64,000 nucleotides of DNA, taken from Halobacterium sp. DL1. Its GTDB lineage: Archaea > Halobacteriota > Halobacteria > Halobacteriales > Halobacteriaceae. The stretch covers positions 1,054,001 to 1,118,000 of the forward strand of contig CP007060.1 of NCBI GenBank assembly GCA_000230955.3. Reading direction: 5' to 3'. Under the pieces are notes generated by a model. That model saw only the letters and a list, made by a program, of their open reading frames with translations, had not been told where the DNA came from and did no database searches. The position numbers and the translations under genes were made by a program. Within the stretch, counting starts at the first letter, position 1. Each line of letters opens with the position of its first letter. Below are positions 8,432-16,681 of this stretch, in pieces.

Positions 8432-9589
8432 CTACTTCCGGAGGGTGCTGGACAGTTCCGCCGCCACTCGCATCCCGAGACCCCGCTTGTCACCCTCGTA
8501 CGAAGTGACGTCGTCTGCGGTGACGAACAGCGCGCGCGTCTCGCCGCTACCCATGACGCTGGCGTCGTTAGCGACGACGAAGGAGAGGTCGACGCGCTCG
8601 AGAATCTCCCGGGCGGCCGCCACCATCGCGTCGTCGTCGCCCGACGTCTCTGCCTTGAAGCCGACGACCGGGAGGTCGGGGTGGGCCGCGCGCACCTCGT
8701 CGACGACCTTCGGCGTCTGTTCGAACTCGATGGTGAGTTCCTGCCCGGAGCGGATCTTCCTCGTGCTCGGTTCGACGGTGTAGTCGCTGACCGCGGCCGC
8801 CGAGACGAGCACGTCGGCGTCCGCGCAGGCCGCCAGCGTGGCGTCGAGCATCTCCGCGGCCGTCTCGACGTCCACGGTGTCCGCGTACGGCACGTCGTCG
8901 CCGTCGTGGACCAGCGTGACGTCGGCACCCCGGACGTAGCAGGCGGCCGCGACCGCTCGCCCGGTTCGGCCCGACGACCGGTTCGTCAGCAGGCGCACGG
9001 GGTCGATGGGTTCGCTCGTCGCACCGCTCGTCACCACGACGTGCTCGCCAGCGAGGGGGCTCTCGCCCGCGGCGCGCGCCGTCGCGAGGACGATGGCCTC
9101 CTCCGTGGCTATCTTCGCCTTCCCCTCCTCGACTCTGGGGTCGACGAAGTCCACGCCCCACGACTCGACGCGGTCGATGGCGTCGAGCACGCCGGGGTGG
9201 TCGTACATCGGTTCGTGCATCGCGGGCGCGACAACGACCGGAACGCCAGCGCCGAGTGCGGTCGTCGCGCACGTCGTCACGGGCGTGTCGTCGATTGCGG
9301 CCGCCACCTTCCCCACCGTGTTCGCCGTTGCGGGCGCGAGCAACAGCACGTCCGCCCAGCCGTCGGTCCCGCAGAGTTCGACGTGCTCGACGCTCCCCGT
9401 AATCTCGGTGACGACGGGGGCGTCCGTGGCGAACTCGACCGCCCACGGGTGGACGATGCCCTGCGCGCTGTCGGTCATCACGGCCCGTACGCTCGCGCCG
9501 CGGCGGCGGAGTTCGTGGGCGAGTTCCACGACCTTCACCGCCGCGATGCTGCCCGAGACGCCGAGCGCGACGTTCACTCCATCCAGCAT
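8432..9589 (-). CDS. coaBC: Bifunctional phosphopantothenoylcysteine decarboxylase / phosphopantothenate-cysteine ligase
   Basis: The 385-aa enzyme carries out two consecutive steps of coenzyme A synthesis. The N-terminal flavoprotein CoaC domain (residues 1-180) has GVSGSIAAVKV, LLLAPATANTVGKVA and PAMHEPMYDHP; the last region holds the active-site motif, with His where bacterial enzymes have Asn. The CoaB domain (185-385) has VVTSGATSEPIDPVRLLTNR and SGRTGRAVA for nucleotide and substrate binding. A TATA-like stretch at 9613-9622 lies about 25 bp upstream of the ATG, fitting a leaderless mRNA. Confidence 0.93.
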   Translation of the reverse strand: MLDGVNVALGVSGSIAAVKVVELAHELRRRGASVRAVMTDSAQGIVHPWAVEFATDAPVVTEITGSVEHVELCGTDGWADVLLLAPATANTVGKVAAAIDDTPVTTCATTALGAGVPVVVAPAMHEPMYDHPGVLDAIDRVESWGVDFVDPRVEEGKAKIATEEAIVLATARAAGESPLAGEHVVVTSGATSEPIDPVRLLTNRSSGRTGRAVAAACYVRGADVTLVHDGDDVPYADTVDVETAAEMLDATLAACADADVLVSAAAVSDYTVEPSTRKIRSGQELTIEFEQTPKVVDEVRAAHPDLPVVGFKAETSGDDDAMVAAAREILERVDLSFVVANDASVMGSGETRALFVTADDVTSYEGDKRGLGMRVAAELSSTLRK

Positions 9590-9637
9590 TCACCGGGCAT
9601 TCGTACCCCGGCGTATAAAAACAGTAGTGCCCTCCGC

Positions 9638-10351
9638 TCACTCCTCGTCGTCGACGCTCGGGTGCATCGTCGGCGGCGCCGCGGGCGACAGGTCCGCCAG
9701 CGCGGCCAGACTCTCGGCCTCCCGCTCCCGGCGCTCGTCCTCGTCTATCTCCACGCACCCCGGCGGGACGTCGCGGTCGCGGCCCGTGAAATAGCCCTCG
9801 GGCGCGACCCAGTCGTGGTAGATTGGTTCGTCGCTGTCCTCGACGACGGCCAGGCCGGCCGTCGCACCATGGCCGGCAGCGACGACCGCCTGGTGGTACT
9901 GCCGGGCGACGCGGCCCGCGGCGTAGAGCCCCTCCACCTCTGTGCGGGCGAACTCGTCGGTGGAGAGCATCGTCTTCGACCCGCGCTCGATGCGCTCCAG
10001 TTCGAACGCGTCGAGGTAGGAGACGTCGGGCCACGAGGCGGCGACGACGAACTCCGACTCGTAGCTCTCGTCGGCGTCCACGTGGAAGCTGTCCCCGTCG
10101 CGTTCGACGTGCTCGACGCGCGCGTCCACGAACTCGACGCCGGCGCGGCGGGCCTGCTCGCGACTGGCTTCGAGGAACGTCCGGGCGTTCACGCCGGCCG
10201 GGAACCCCGGCACGTTCTCGAGGTGGGCGTTCCGGGCGAGAATCGACTCCTCGGCGTCGAAGACGACGGTGTCGAGGCCGGCCCGCGCGGTGTAGATGGC
10301 CGCCGTCAGCCCCGCCGGACCGCCGCCGACCACTGCGACTCGTTGGCTCAT
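9638..10351 (-). CDS. FAD-dependent oxidoreductase, thioredoxin-reductase fold without CxxC
   Basis: The 237-aa protein starts MSQRVAVVGGGPAGLTAAIY, the dinucleotide-binding motif for FAD, and ends its FAD domain with VEGLYAAGRVARQYHQAVVA near residue 165. It resembles thioredoxin reductases but has no cysteine pair and almost no NADPH-binding half, so the dithiol chemistry of TrxR cannot apply. It could be a flavin-dependent reductase using a partner protein or another substrate. A longer start 21 codons upstream is open but reads as non-coding. Divergent from the SRPBCC gene. Confidence 0.8.
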   Translation of the reverse strand: MSQRVAVVGGGPAGLTAAIYTARAGLDTVVFDAEESILARNAHLENVPGFPAGVNARTFLEASREQARRAGVEFVDARVEHVERDGDSFHVDADESYESEFVVAASWPDVSYLDAFELERIERGSKTMLSTDEFARTEVEGLYAAGRVARQYHQAVVAAGHGATAGLAVVEDSDEPIYHDWVAPEGYFTGRDRDVPPGCVEIDEDERREREAESLAALADLSPAAPPTMHPSVDDEE

Positions 10352-10422
10352 GGACCTCCCTTCTCGGCGGTGGATTACAAGCGTCGCGGTACGCCTTTGC
10401 CCGCGGGGGCCCAAGCCAGCAC

Positions 10423-10914
10423 GTGGACACCATCGAGGTCAGCACCGACGTCCGGGTCCCGCCCGAGGAGGCGTACGCGTTCCTCCTCGACTTCCGGGGG
10501 TACGCGCGGTACTCCGAGCACATCGCGTCGGTCCGCCAGCACGGCGACGGCTCGCCGGGGACCGAGTACGACATCGAGTTCTCGTGGTGGCGGCTCTCCC
10601 ACACGGTGCGCTCGCGCGTCACGGGGGCCGAACAACCCCACGAGATACGCTGGGAGGTTGTCGACGGCCTGCGGGCCGAGGGTCGCTGGGAGGTCGGGGA
10701 GACGGAGTCCGGGTCGCGAGTGACGCTGGTCGTCACCTACGACCCCGACAGCGCCAGCGGCGTCGTCGACCTGCCCGCGCTCGTCTCGCTGGATTGGGTC
10801 GTCGACAGGGTCGTGGGCGTCGTCGAGAAGGAAGGGGAAAGGACCGTCGAGCGCGTCGTCGCGGACTTAGAGGGAGAACTGCGCCCGGTCGAACTCGTCG
10901 TCGAAACGCGGTAG
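10423..10914 (+). CDS. SRPBCC-family (START/PYP1-like) protein
   Basis: A 163-aa protein with the helix-grip pattern: VDTIEVSTDVRVPPEEAYAF at the start, DFRGYARYSEHIASV near residue 25, and a C-terminal amphipathic helix. Family members bind hydrophobic ligands such as lipids, hormones or quinones (Coq10-like members bind ubiquinone), and the ligand here is unknown. The GTG at 10423 is chosen because the conserved start aligns there; the sequence before it is GC-rich and non-coding. It converges on the halocyanin gene with only 6 nt between stops. Confidence 0.8.
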   Translation: MDTIEVSTDVRVPPEEAYAFLLDFRGYARYSEHIASVRQHGDGSPGTEYDIEFSWWRLSHTVRSRVTGAEQPHEIRWEVVDGLRAEGRWEVGETESGSRVTLVVTYDPDSASGVVDLPALVSLDWVVDRVVGVVEKEGERTVERVVADLEGELRPVELVVETR

Positions 10915-10920
10915 TCGTCG

Positions 10921-11472
10921 TTACTCTTCGTAGTCGCCGTAGTCTCCGCCATACCGCATGAAGAAGTAGGCCATGCCGAGGACGGAGACCAGCGACCCCA
11001 TGGCGGCGACGCCGATGGTCTTCGCGCTGTCCGGGAGGATGGACTGGTAGCCCTCGTTCTCGGGCGGATTCGGCGTGACCTCGACGACGCCCTCCATGCC
11101 GAGGCTGGCGTGGGGCACGCAGACGTACTCGTAGGTGCCCTCGGTCTCGAACGTGTGGGAGTACTCGAAGCCCGCGTCCTCGATGGGTTCGTGTCCTTCC
11201 CAGCTGGCGCCGGACGGCTGTGACTCTGGGACGACGTTGTGACCGCCGGAGTCCCAGACCCACGTGACGGTGCCGCCTGGCTTCACGTACGCCGTCTCGG
11301 GGTCGAAGACGTTGCTCCCGCCCGGACCCACGATGACTTCCGTACCACCGCCGCCTCCGCCTTCCTCCTGGGCGGCCGCGGTGCCGGTGACGGCCGCGCC
11401 GGCCGCCGCCGCGCCGAGACCCGTCCGGAGGAAACTGCGGCGAGACATCCCCTCGTCTGCTTCCGAGTTCAT
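10921..11472 (-). CDS. Halocyanin (type 1 blue copper protein) with C-terminal membrane anchor
   Basis: A 183-aa plastocyanin-fold electron carrier. Tat-type signal MSRRSFLRTGLGAAAAGAAV, then a Gly-rich linker and one copper domain. Ligands visible are His in SGGHNVVPES and Cys, His and Met in CVPHASLGMEG. A helix near residues 150-170 (TIGVAAMGSLVSVLGMAYFF) anchors it outside the membrane. It is a paralogue of the halocyanin at 19493-20161 and probably moves electrons from the cytochrome bc complex. TATA-like AAAGTATT at 11501-11508 precedes the start by about 30 bp. Confidence 0.9.
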   Translation of the reverse strand: MNSEADEGMSRRSFLRTGLGAAAAGAAVTGTAAAQEEGGGGGGTEVIVGPGGSNVFDPETAYVKPGGTVTWVWDSGGHNVVPESQPSGASWEGHEPIEDAGFEYSHTFETEGTYEYVCVPHASLGMEGVVEVTPNPPENEGYQSILPDSAKTIGVAAMGSLVSVLGMAYFFMRYGGDYGDYEE

Positions 11473-11549
11473 AGGCGAGGCTAGGGAACGACGGGTACTG
11501 AATACTTTGGTTTGGGCGCCCGCGGTGGCCGCCCACGGAACGGCCACCC

Positions 11550-12602
11550 TCAGAGCGTGTACTCCTCTGTTCCGTCCAGACTCGCGAGGAACGCCGTGGT
11601 CAGGTCGACGACGGCGCCGACGTCGTCGGTGTGGACGGCCTCGGTGGGCGAGTGGAGGTAGCGCGTCGGCGTGGAGATGGCGCCGACGGGCGTCGCGCCG
11701 TGGGCCATCTGGAGCGGTCCCGTGTCCGAGCCGCCTGCGGTCAGCACTTCCCGCTGGTGGGGGATGCCCTGTTCCACCGCCACGTCGAGGAGGTGGTCGA
11801 CGACCTTCGGGTTGGGGAGGACGACGCCGTCCTTGAACTTGACCGCGGCGCCCTCGCCGACTTCGGTGACGTAGTCCTCCTCGTAGATGAACTGCGGGAT
11901 GTCGTTTGCAGCCGTGGTGTCGAGATTCAACACGAGGTCCGGGTCGACGTCGAAGCCGACGGCCTGGGCGCCGCGGAGCCCGACCTCCTCCTGGGCAGTC
12001 GCGACGTAGTGGACCGTTACGTCCGGGTCGACCCGGTCGAGCGCCTTCAGCATCGCGTAGACGCTCACGCGGTTGTCGAGGGCTTTCCCGGTGACGAGAC
12101 TGCCGACCGGTTCGAGGCGCTGGGAGAGGGTCACGCGGTCGCCGACGTCGACACGCTCGCTGGCGGCCTCCGCCGAGAGCCCGAGGTCGATGAACACGTC
12201 CTTCACTATGTCGGCGTCGCGCACGTGCGGATTGTCGTCGGTGTGGGGTGGTGGCGCACCGATGACGCCGGGCAGGTCGCCGTTCTCCCCGTGGACGGTC
12301 ACACGCTCCGCGCGGAGGACGCGCGGGTCCCACCCGCCGAGCGCGTCGACCTGCACGAAGCCGTCGTCGCGGACGTGGCGCACGATGAACCCGACCTCGT
12401 CCATGTGGGCGGCCACCAGCACCTCGAACTCGGGATTCTCGGAGCCTTCTACCGTGGCGACGAGGTTCCCCATCGCGTCGGTGTTCACGTCGTCGACGCG
12501 GTCCGGGAGGTGGCTGCGGACGACGTCGCGGATGCGGCCCTCGTGGCCGGGCGGGCCGTCCGTCTCCGTCAGTTCTCGGAGCAGGTCAAGGTCGACTGCC
12601 AT
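11550..12602 (-). CDS. M42-family metalloaminopeptidase (TET/endoglucanase-type)
   Basis: A 350-aa cytoplasmic peptidase. Metal ligands lie in VLVAAHMDEVGFIV (His, Asp), TAQEEVGLRGA (Glu) and the late histidine in RYLHSPTEAVHTDD. M42 enzymes form large tetrahedral aminopeptidase complexes that trim peptides from the proteasome. An in-frame codon 24 nt upstream exists, but TATA-like ACATAAAG (12625-12632) about 25 bp before 12602 supports MAVDLDLLRE as the true N-terminus. Confidence 0.92.
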   Translation of the reverse strand: MAVDLDLLRELTETDGPPGHEGRIRDVVRSHLPDRVDDVNTDAMGNLVATVEGSENPEFEVLVAAHMDEVGFIVRHVRDDGFVQVDALGGWDPRVLRAERVTVHGENGDLPGVIGAPPPHTDDNPHVRDADIVKDVFIDLGLSAEAASERVDVGDRVTLSQRLEPVGSLVTGKALDNRVSVYAMLKALDRVDPDVTVHYVATAQEEVGLRGAQAVGFDVDPDLVLNLDTTAANDIPQFIYEEDYVTEVGEGAAVKFKDGVVLPNPKVVDHLLDVAVEQGIPHQREVLTAGGSDTGPLQMAHGATPVGAISTPTRYLHSPTEAVHTDDVGAVVDLTTAFLASLDGTEEYTL

Positions 12603-12751
12603 ACCCCGTTGGTCGACCCACCGCACATAAAGTCACGCTTCCCGGTGGTGTGGACGCCGCCTGCCGGGTATCGTGGCTCCCTCGAAGAAACTCCTCTCGT
12701 GGCGTCGAGGGTTCCAGAACCCTTTTGCCCGCCGCAGAACCATGCACATCC

Positions 12752-13009
12752 ATGGCAGACGTCGAAGCCGAACTCCGCGAGGAACTCACCGAAGCGTTCT
12801 CGGGCGCCGACTTCCCCGTGAAAAACCAGATGGGCCTCGTCCCCGCGCTCCCGAACGGGCCGGCGACGACGTTCGAGGCCGGCGACAAGTCGTTCACCGC
12901 GATGGAGCTCGCGACGAAGCTCTCCAGTCGCGCCGAGTTCCCCTACGACAACGTCGACTCGCTCGTCGACGACGTCATCGCGGGGCTGAAGGACGAAGGC
13001 GACCTCTGA
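12752..13009 (+). CDS. MTH865-family small protein
   Basis: An 85-aa all-helical protein, MADVEAELREELTEAFSGAD, with PVKNQMGLVPALPNGPATTF in the middle and a C-terminal helix DSLVDDVIAGLKDEGDL. This matches the MTH865 family, whose Methanothermobacter member has a known EF-hand-like helical structure without a known function. The protein is acidic and cytoplasmic. It stands alone between two peptidase genes. Confidence 0.82.
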   Translation: MADVEAELREELTEAFSGADFPVKNQMGLVPALPNGPATTFEAGDKSFTAMELATKLSSRAEFPYDNVDSLVDDVIAGLKDEGDL

Positions 13010-13085
13010 GCCGGCCGCGACGCCGAACCCCCGACGAGCTGCTTCTTTCGTAACGACTTACCGCGCCGTGAGCGTGGCTGCATCC

Positions 13086-14387
13086 ATGACCGAGTGGATC
13101 GGCGACACGTTCACGAGCGACACCGGCTGGAACCACCTCGAGCGCCTCGTGGACGTCCGCAACCGCATGGCGGGGTCGCTCGGCGAACGGGAGGCCGCCG
13201 AGGCGACCCGCGAGGCCCTCGACCGCTACTGCGAGGACAGCTGGCTCGACGAGTTCGACATCCAGGGGTGGACGCGCGGCGACAGCGCCGTCGAGACACC
13301 CCACGGCGACGAGGACTGCATCGCGCTCCCGCGCAGTCCCAGCGGGGACGGGACGGGCGAACTCGTCGACCTCGGCTACGGCCTGCCCTCGGACTTCGAG
13401 GAGACGGACGTCGAGGGGAAGGTCGTGCTCGTCTCCTCGGACGTCCCCGACTGGTACGACCGCTACCTCCACCGGCGCGAGAAGTACTACCACGCGGTCG
13501 AGGCGGGCGCAGTGGGCTTCGTCTACGCGAACCACGTCGAGGGCTGCCTGCCGCCGACGGGGAGCGTCGGCACGCCGGAGAACCCGCTCGGCGAGATTCC
13601 CGCCGTGGGCGTCTCCAGCGAGGTAGGCGCGCGGCTCTCTCGGCGCTCTGACGGTGAACAGGTCACCGTCTCCGTGACCGCCGACGTCCACGACGCGACC
13701 AGCCAGAACGTCCACGCGGTCCTCGGCCCCGACACCGAGGAGGAACTGCTCGTCACCAGCCACGTCGACGCCCACGACATCGCCGAAGGAGCGATGGACA
13801 ACGGGGCCGGCACCGCGATGGTCGTCGAAGCCGCCCGGGCGCTCGCCGACCGCGAGGCCGACCTCGACACCCGCGTCCACTTCGTCTGCTTCGGCGCGGA
13901 GGAGGTCGGCCTCGTCGGCTCCGCGTACGACGTGGAACGGCGGGACCGCGACGACGTCCGCGCAGTGCTGAACTTCGACGGCGTCGCCCGCGGCCGCACG
14001 CTGAAGTTTTACGCCCACGGCTTCGACGCGCTCGCCGACGCCGCCCACGAGGTGGCCGACCGATTCGGCCACCCCGTCTCCGTCACGCCGAAACTCGGCC
14101 CGCACTCCGACCACTGGGAGTACGTCAAGTACGGCGTCCCCGGCTACCACGTCGCCAGCGAAACCGGCGGCTCGGGGCGTGGCTGGGGGCACACGTTCGC
14201 GGACACCCTCGACAAACTCGAGGTCCGTGACTTCCGCGAGCAGGCCATCTTGCTGACGGCGCTCGCCGTGCACCTCGCCAGCGATGGATTCACTGTCGCC
14301 CACGCGAGCGAGGCCGACATCGCAGCTGCCCTCGAGGACGAGGACCTCGCGGAAGGGATGAAGGTGACCGGCGACTGGCCGTACTGA
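13086..14387 (+). CDS. M28-family zinc peptidase with PA domain
   Basis: A 433-aa peptidase. Residues about 100-220 form a protease-associated insert (VEGKVVLVSSDVPDWYDRYL, GAVGFVYANHVEG). The catalytic zinc domain has LLVTSHVDAHDIAEGAMDNG (His, Asp), CFGAEEVGLVGS (Glu, Glu) and HSDHWEYVKYGVPGYH (His). No signal peptide is seen, so it is probably cytoplasmic. It releases N-terminal amino acids from peptides. The ATG at 13086 is preferred over an in-frame start 6 codons upstream. Confidence 0.9.
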   Translation: MTEWIGDTFTSDTGWNHLERLVDVRNRMAGSLGEREAAEATREALDRYCEDSWLDEFDIQGWTRGDSAVETPHGDEDCIALPRSPSGDGTGELVDLGYGLPSDFEETDVEGKVVLVSSDVPDWYDRYLHRREKYYHAVEAGAVGFVYANHVEGCLPPTGSVGTPENPLGEIPAVGVSSEVGARLSRRSDGEQVTVSVTADVHDATSQNVHAVLGPDTEEELLVTSHVDAHDIAEGAMDNGAGTAMVVEAARALADREADLDTRVHFVCFGAEEVGLVGSAYDVERRDRDDVRAVLNFDGVARGRTLKFYAHGFDALADAAHEVADRFGHPVSVTPKLGPHSDHWEYVKYGVPGYHVASETGGSGRGWGHTFADTLDKLEVRDFREQAILLTALAVHLASDGFTVAHASEADIAAALEDEDLAEGMKVTGDWPY

Positions 14388-14465
14388 CGGTCCGAAGCCC
14401 GTAGCTTTTTGCGACTGCCGTCCCCCAGTTCCCACGATGAGCGAGACGGCTCCGTGGTCGTGGCC

Positions 14466-15191
14466 ATGACCCGCGTCGGCATGCTCGGGTCCGACGCCGC
14501 CTCGGCCGCCGAACGCGTCCGGGACGCGGGCGCCGAGGCAGTCCTGAGTCCCGACGCAGACGACGTGAGCGCGGACGTGCTCGTCGCGCTCGACGAGGAC
14601 GCCCTGCTCGACGCGCTCGCAGCCGGTCGCGACGTCCCGGTGTTGCCAATCGGAACTGGCCGCGAGTACGGTGGCGTTCCAGGTGCAGGACGGACGCGCG
14701 CGCTCGACGCGCTCGCCGCCGGTAACTACGACGTCGAGTCCCGCCAGACGCTCTCGGTCACCGCCGGCGACAGGGCACTGCGGGCGCTCGCGGACGTCAC
14801 GCTCGTGACCACCCAGGTCGCCCAGATATCGGAGTTCGCCATCCGCGCGGAGGGCCGGGACGTCGACACTGTGCGCGCCGACGGTGTCGTCGCCGCGACG
14901 CCCTCCGGGAGTCACGGCTACGCCGCGGACGCCGGCGGTCCACTGCTCGCCAGCGACACGAGCGCGGTGGCCGTCGTCCCCATCGCGCCGTTCCGCATCT
15001 CCCGGGACCGCTGGGTGCTCGCGCCACCGGTGTCGTTCACGGTGGTGCGAGACGGACCGACGGTCAACCTGTACGTGGACGGCCGCAGACTGGGCCCCGT
15101 CTCGGCCCACGAGCCCGTGGCACTCGACTGGGGGGACCCGTTCCCGGTCGCGACAGTCGCCGGGTCCCGCCCGGAACCGACGTTCGACTGA
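14466..15191 (+). CDS. NAD-kinase-like protein lacking the GGDG motif
   Basis: A protein of about 241 aa with the NAD-kinase fold. The second conserved block is present (ADGVVAATPSGSHGYAADAG, near residue 140, equivalent to the substrate-binding TPTGSTAY region), followed by PIAPFRISRDRWVLAP. The first block is degenerate: where kinases have GGDGT it reads VLVALDEDALLDALAA, so the ATP-binding catalytic motif is missing. It may be a regulatory or inactive paralogue of NAD kinase, or bind another nucleotide. Start at 14466 is the first residue of the fold; a GTG slightly upstream is also possible. Confidence 0.75.
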   Translation: MTRVGMLGSDAASAAERVRDAGAEAVLSPDADDVSADVLVALDEDALLDALAAGRDVPVLPIGTGREYGGVPGAGRTRALDALAAGNYDVESRQTLSVTAGDRALRALADVTLVTTQVAQISEFAIRAEGRDVDTVRADGVVAATPSGSHGYAADAGGPLLASDTSAVAVVPIAPFRISRDRWVLAPPVSFTVVRDGPTVNLYVDGRRLGPVSAHEPVALDWGDPFPVATVAGSRPEPTFD

Positions 15192-15236
15192 GCGCATTGG
15201 AAAAGACATAATACCGCGACACAACCACCAACGACT

Positions 15237-15677
15237 ATGGCAGACCTATCGGTCACGCTCTTCGGGCCGCTCGACACGCTGCTCGCCCCCTACATCGAGT
15301 GGGCGCTCCTGGTGATGATCCTGCTGAACTTCGTCAGCAGGCGCGTCGCCCACAGCGCTCACAAGCGACAGGCCGACGACGGTGCGGACGCCATCTCGTG
15401 GCACCCGTTCCACGCGTTCACGTCGTGGGGGCTCGTGCTGTTGAGTCTCTACTTCCTCACGCTCCACGCCCACGCCGGGATGGTGCTGGCCTCGCTCGTC
15501 CTTGGGACGTTCATCGCGGACTTCTTCGAGATCGAGGCCCGCAAGGTCGAGGTTCGGGAGGGGATGGCCCTCGAGATGCCGAAGGGCGCGACGGTGGCCG
15601 CGACGATCGCGTTCCTCTACATCGGCTACCTCAGCGTCTTCTTCATCATCGAGCCGTACTGGTCGCAGGTCATCTGA
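15237..15677 (+). CDS. Membrane protein linked to the bc complex (DUF7313-like)
   Basis: A 146-aa protein with four hydrophobic segments (near residues 8-30, 60-80, 85-100 and 118-138) and a charged loop with SRRVAHSAHKRQADDG. It resembles haloarchaeal DUF7313 proteins, which sit beside the cytochrome bc operon as here, but on the opposite strand. Function is unknown; an assembly or accessory role in the respiratory complex is inferred from position only. TATA-like ACATAATA at about 15206-15214 fits a short leader. Confidence 0.7.
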   Translation: MADLSVTLFGPLDTLLAPYIEWALLVMILLNFVSRRVAHSAHKRQADDGADAISWHPFHAFTSWGLVLLSLYFLTLHAHAGMVLASLVLGTFIADFFEIEARKVEVREGMALEMPKGATVAATIAFLYIGYLSVFFIIEPYWSQVI

Positions 15678-16107
15678 GGCGCCGACCCCCGTACCGGCGT
15701 GCCGCGCCGTCTCTGAACCGCGACCCCGCACACGGCTCGTTGCTCGGCAGCGAGTTTCTGCGTCCCCGAATCCACTTCGCAAACCTGATCTTCTCGTGGT
15801 ATCGAACTGCTCGCAGCCACCCGCCTGAGCGGAAGAGACCGCGTTCACTGCTGCTCCCACGTACAGTGACTCGTTGCTCTGGTCAGGTACGGTTTCCACG
15901 AGGTGTTCGAGCATTGCGGTGTCGACCTAGCGTCGTGCTCGGGTCCACGTACAGGCTCTCGACAGCCCCAGTAGCGGCATGAGTTTCGCGACGGCGTCGA
16001 CCCCGTCTGGGACGCCTCCCGTCGCCACTCGTGCAGAACGGTCCTGCGGTCGGATCCGCTACGGGTCGCCACTAGCTTCTCGGAAATTCGGCGGAGAAGG
16101 AGGTCGG
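15678..16107. other. Intergenic region, no supported gene; possible decayed coding
   Basis: About 430 bp between convergent genes. Base composition is less biased than in neighbouring genes. On the minus strand a 75-codon frame (15845-16072) and a second frame starting MLEHLVETVPDQSNESLYVG give protein-like fragments in different frames, as expected from a frameshifted remnant, but neither is recognisable. No RNA structure or transposon ends could be identified. Confidence 0.35.
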
Positions 16108-16368
16108 TTACTCGCCGTTCGCTCGCGCGTACAGTTCGCGCCCGAGGGGGACACCAACCCAGAACAGCAGCCCCCCGAAGATCGCCAGCCAGAACATCGA
16201 TTCGAGCAGCACGACGGCGAGCTGGTCGTACATCGTCAGCTCCGAGGGGATGCTGCCGGTGAGCTGTGCGCCCTCGAAGCTCGGCGTCCGGTACCAGCCC
16301 GCGAGCACCATCCAGATGAGGCCCGCGCCTGTCAACAGGCCGAGGCCCTTTGCGAACTCGTCAGCCAT
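16108..16368 (-). CDS. Small bc-complex-associated membrane protein (DUF7314-like)
   Basis: An 86-aa protein with two membrane helices (residues about 8-25 and 50-72), starting MADEFAKGLGLLTGAGLIWM. It is the last gene of the cytochrome bc operon and overlaps the preceding gene by 8 nt. It resembles the haloarchaeal DUF7314 family, found in this locus. It is probably a small structural subunit of the complex; this is inferred from conserved linkage, not from any motif. Confidence 0.72.
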   Translation of the reverse strand: MADEFAKGLGLLTGAGLIWMVLAGWYRTPSFEGAQLTGSIPSELTMYDQLAVVLLESMFWLAIFGGLLFWVGVPLGRELYARANGE

Positions 16369-16654
16369 TGTCGGAGCCTTCGTCGTCGCTGTCTTTATCC
16401 TTTGCCATTCCGTCAGCGCGGAACCGCGACGCGAACGCGTACACCAGTCCGCCCGCGGCGATGAGCGCGACGCCGACCACTGCCAGCGGGACGCTCACCT
16501 CGCTCGCGGACGCCCGGCCCGCGTTGGTCGCCACGTCGAGCGAGACGAACCCGAGGACGACTGTCACGATGGCGAACAGCGTCGAGAACACTGTCACCGA
16601 CTTGTAGAGGCGTTCGGGTACGACGACGTCGCGGCCGCGGGTGTCGTCTCCCAT
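16361..16654 (-). CDS. Small bc-complex-associated membrane protein (DUF7315-like)
   Basis: A 97-aa protein with two helices (about residues 22-38 and 55-75). The C-terminus is charged and acidic (FRADGMAKDKDSDDEGSDNG) and would face the cytoplasm. It lies between cytochrome b subunit IV and the DUF7314-like gene, 27 nt after the former. Function unknown; probably a small accessory subunit of the bc complex. Confidence 0.72.
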   Translation of the reverse strand: MGDDTRGRDVVVPERLYKSVTVFSTLFAIVTVVLGFVSLDVATNAGRASASEVSVPLAVVGVALIAAGGLVYAFASRFRADGMAKDKDSDDEGSDNG

Positions 16655-16681
16655 CGGGTGAGAAGAGGGGTGGACGCTACT

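Noticed and set aside
8568-10736. 722-codon minus-strand frame across coaBC and the FAD gene
   Set aside because: It runs across two real genes in a different frame and encodes Arg-Gly repeats typical of a shadow frame.
12975-15224. 749-codon frame antisense to M28 peptidase and NAD-kinase-like gene
   Set aside because: Very biased composition without any domain; the plus-strand genes are certain.
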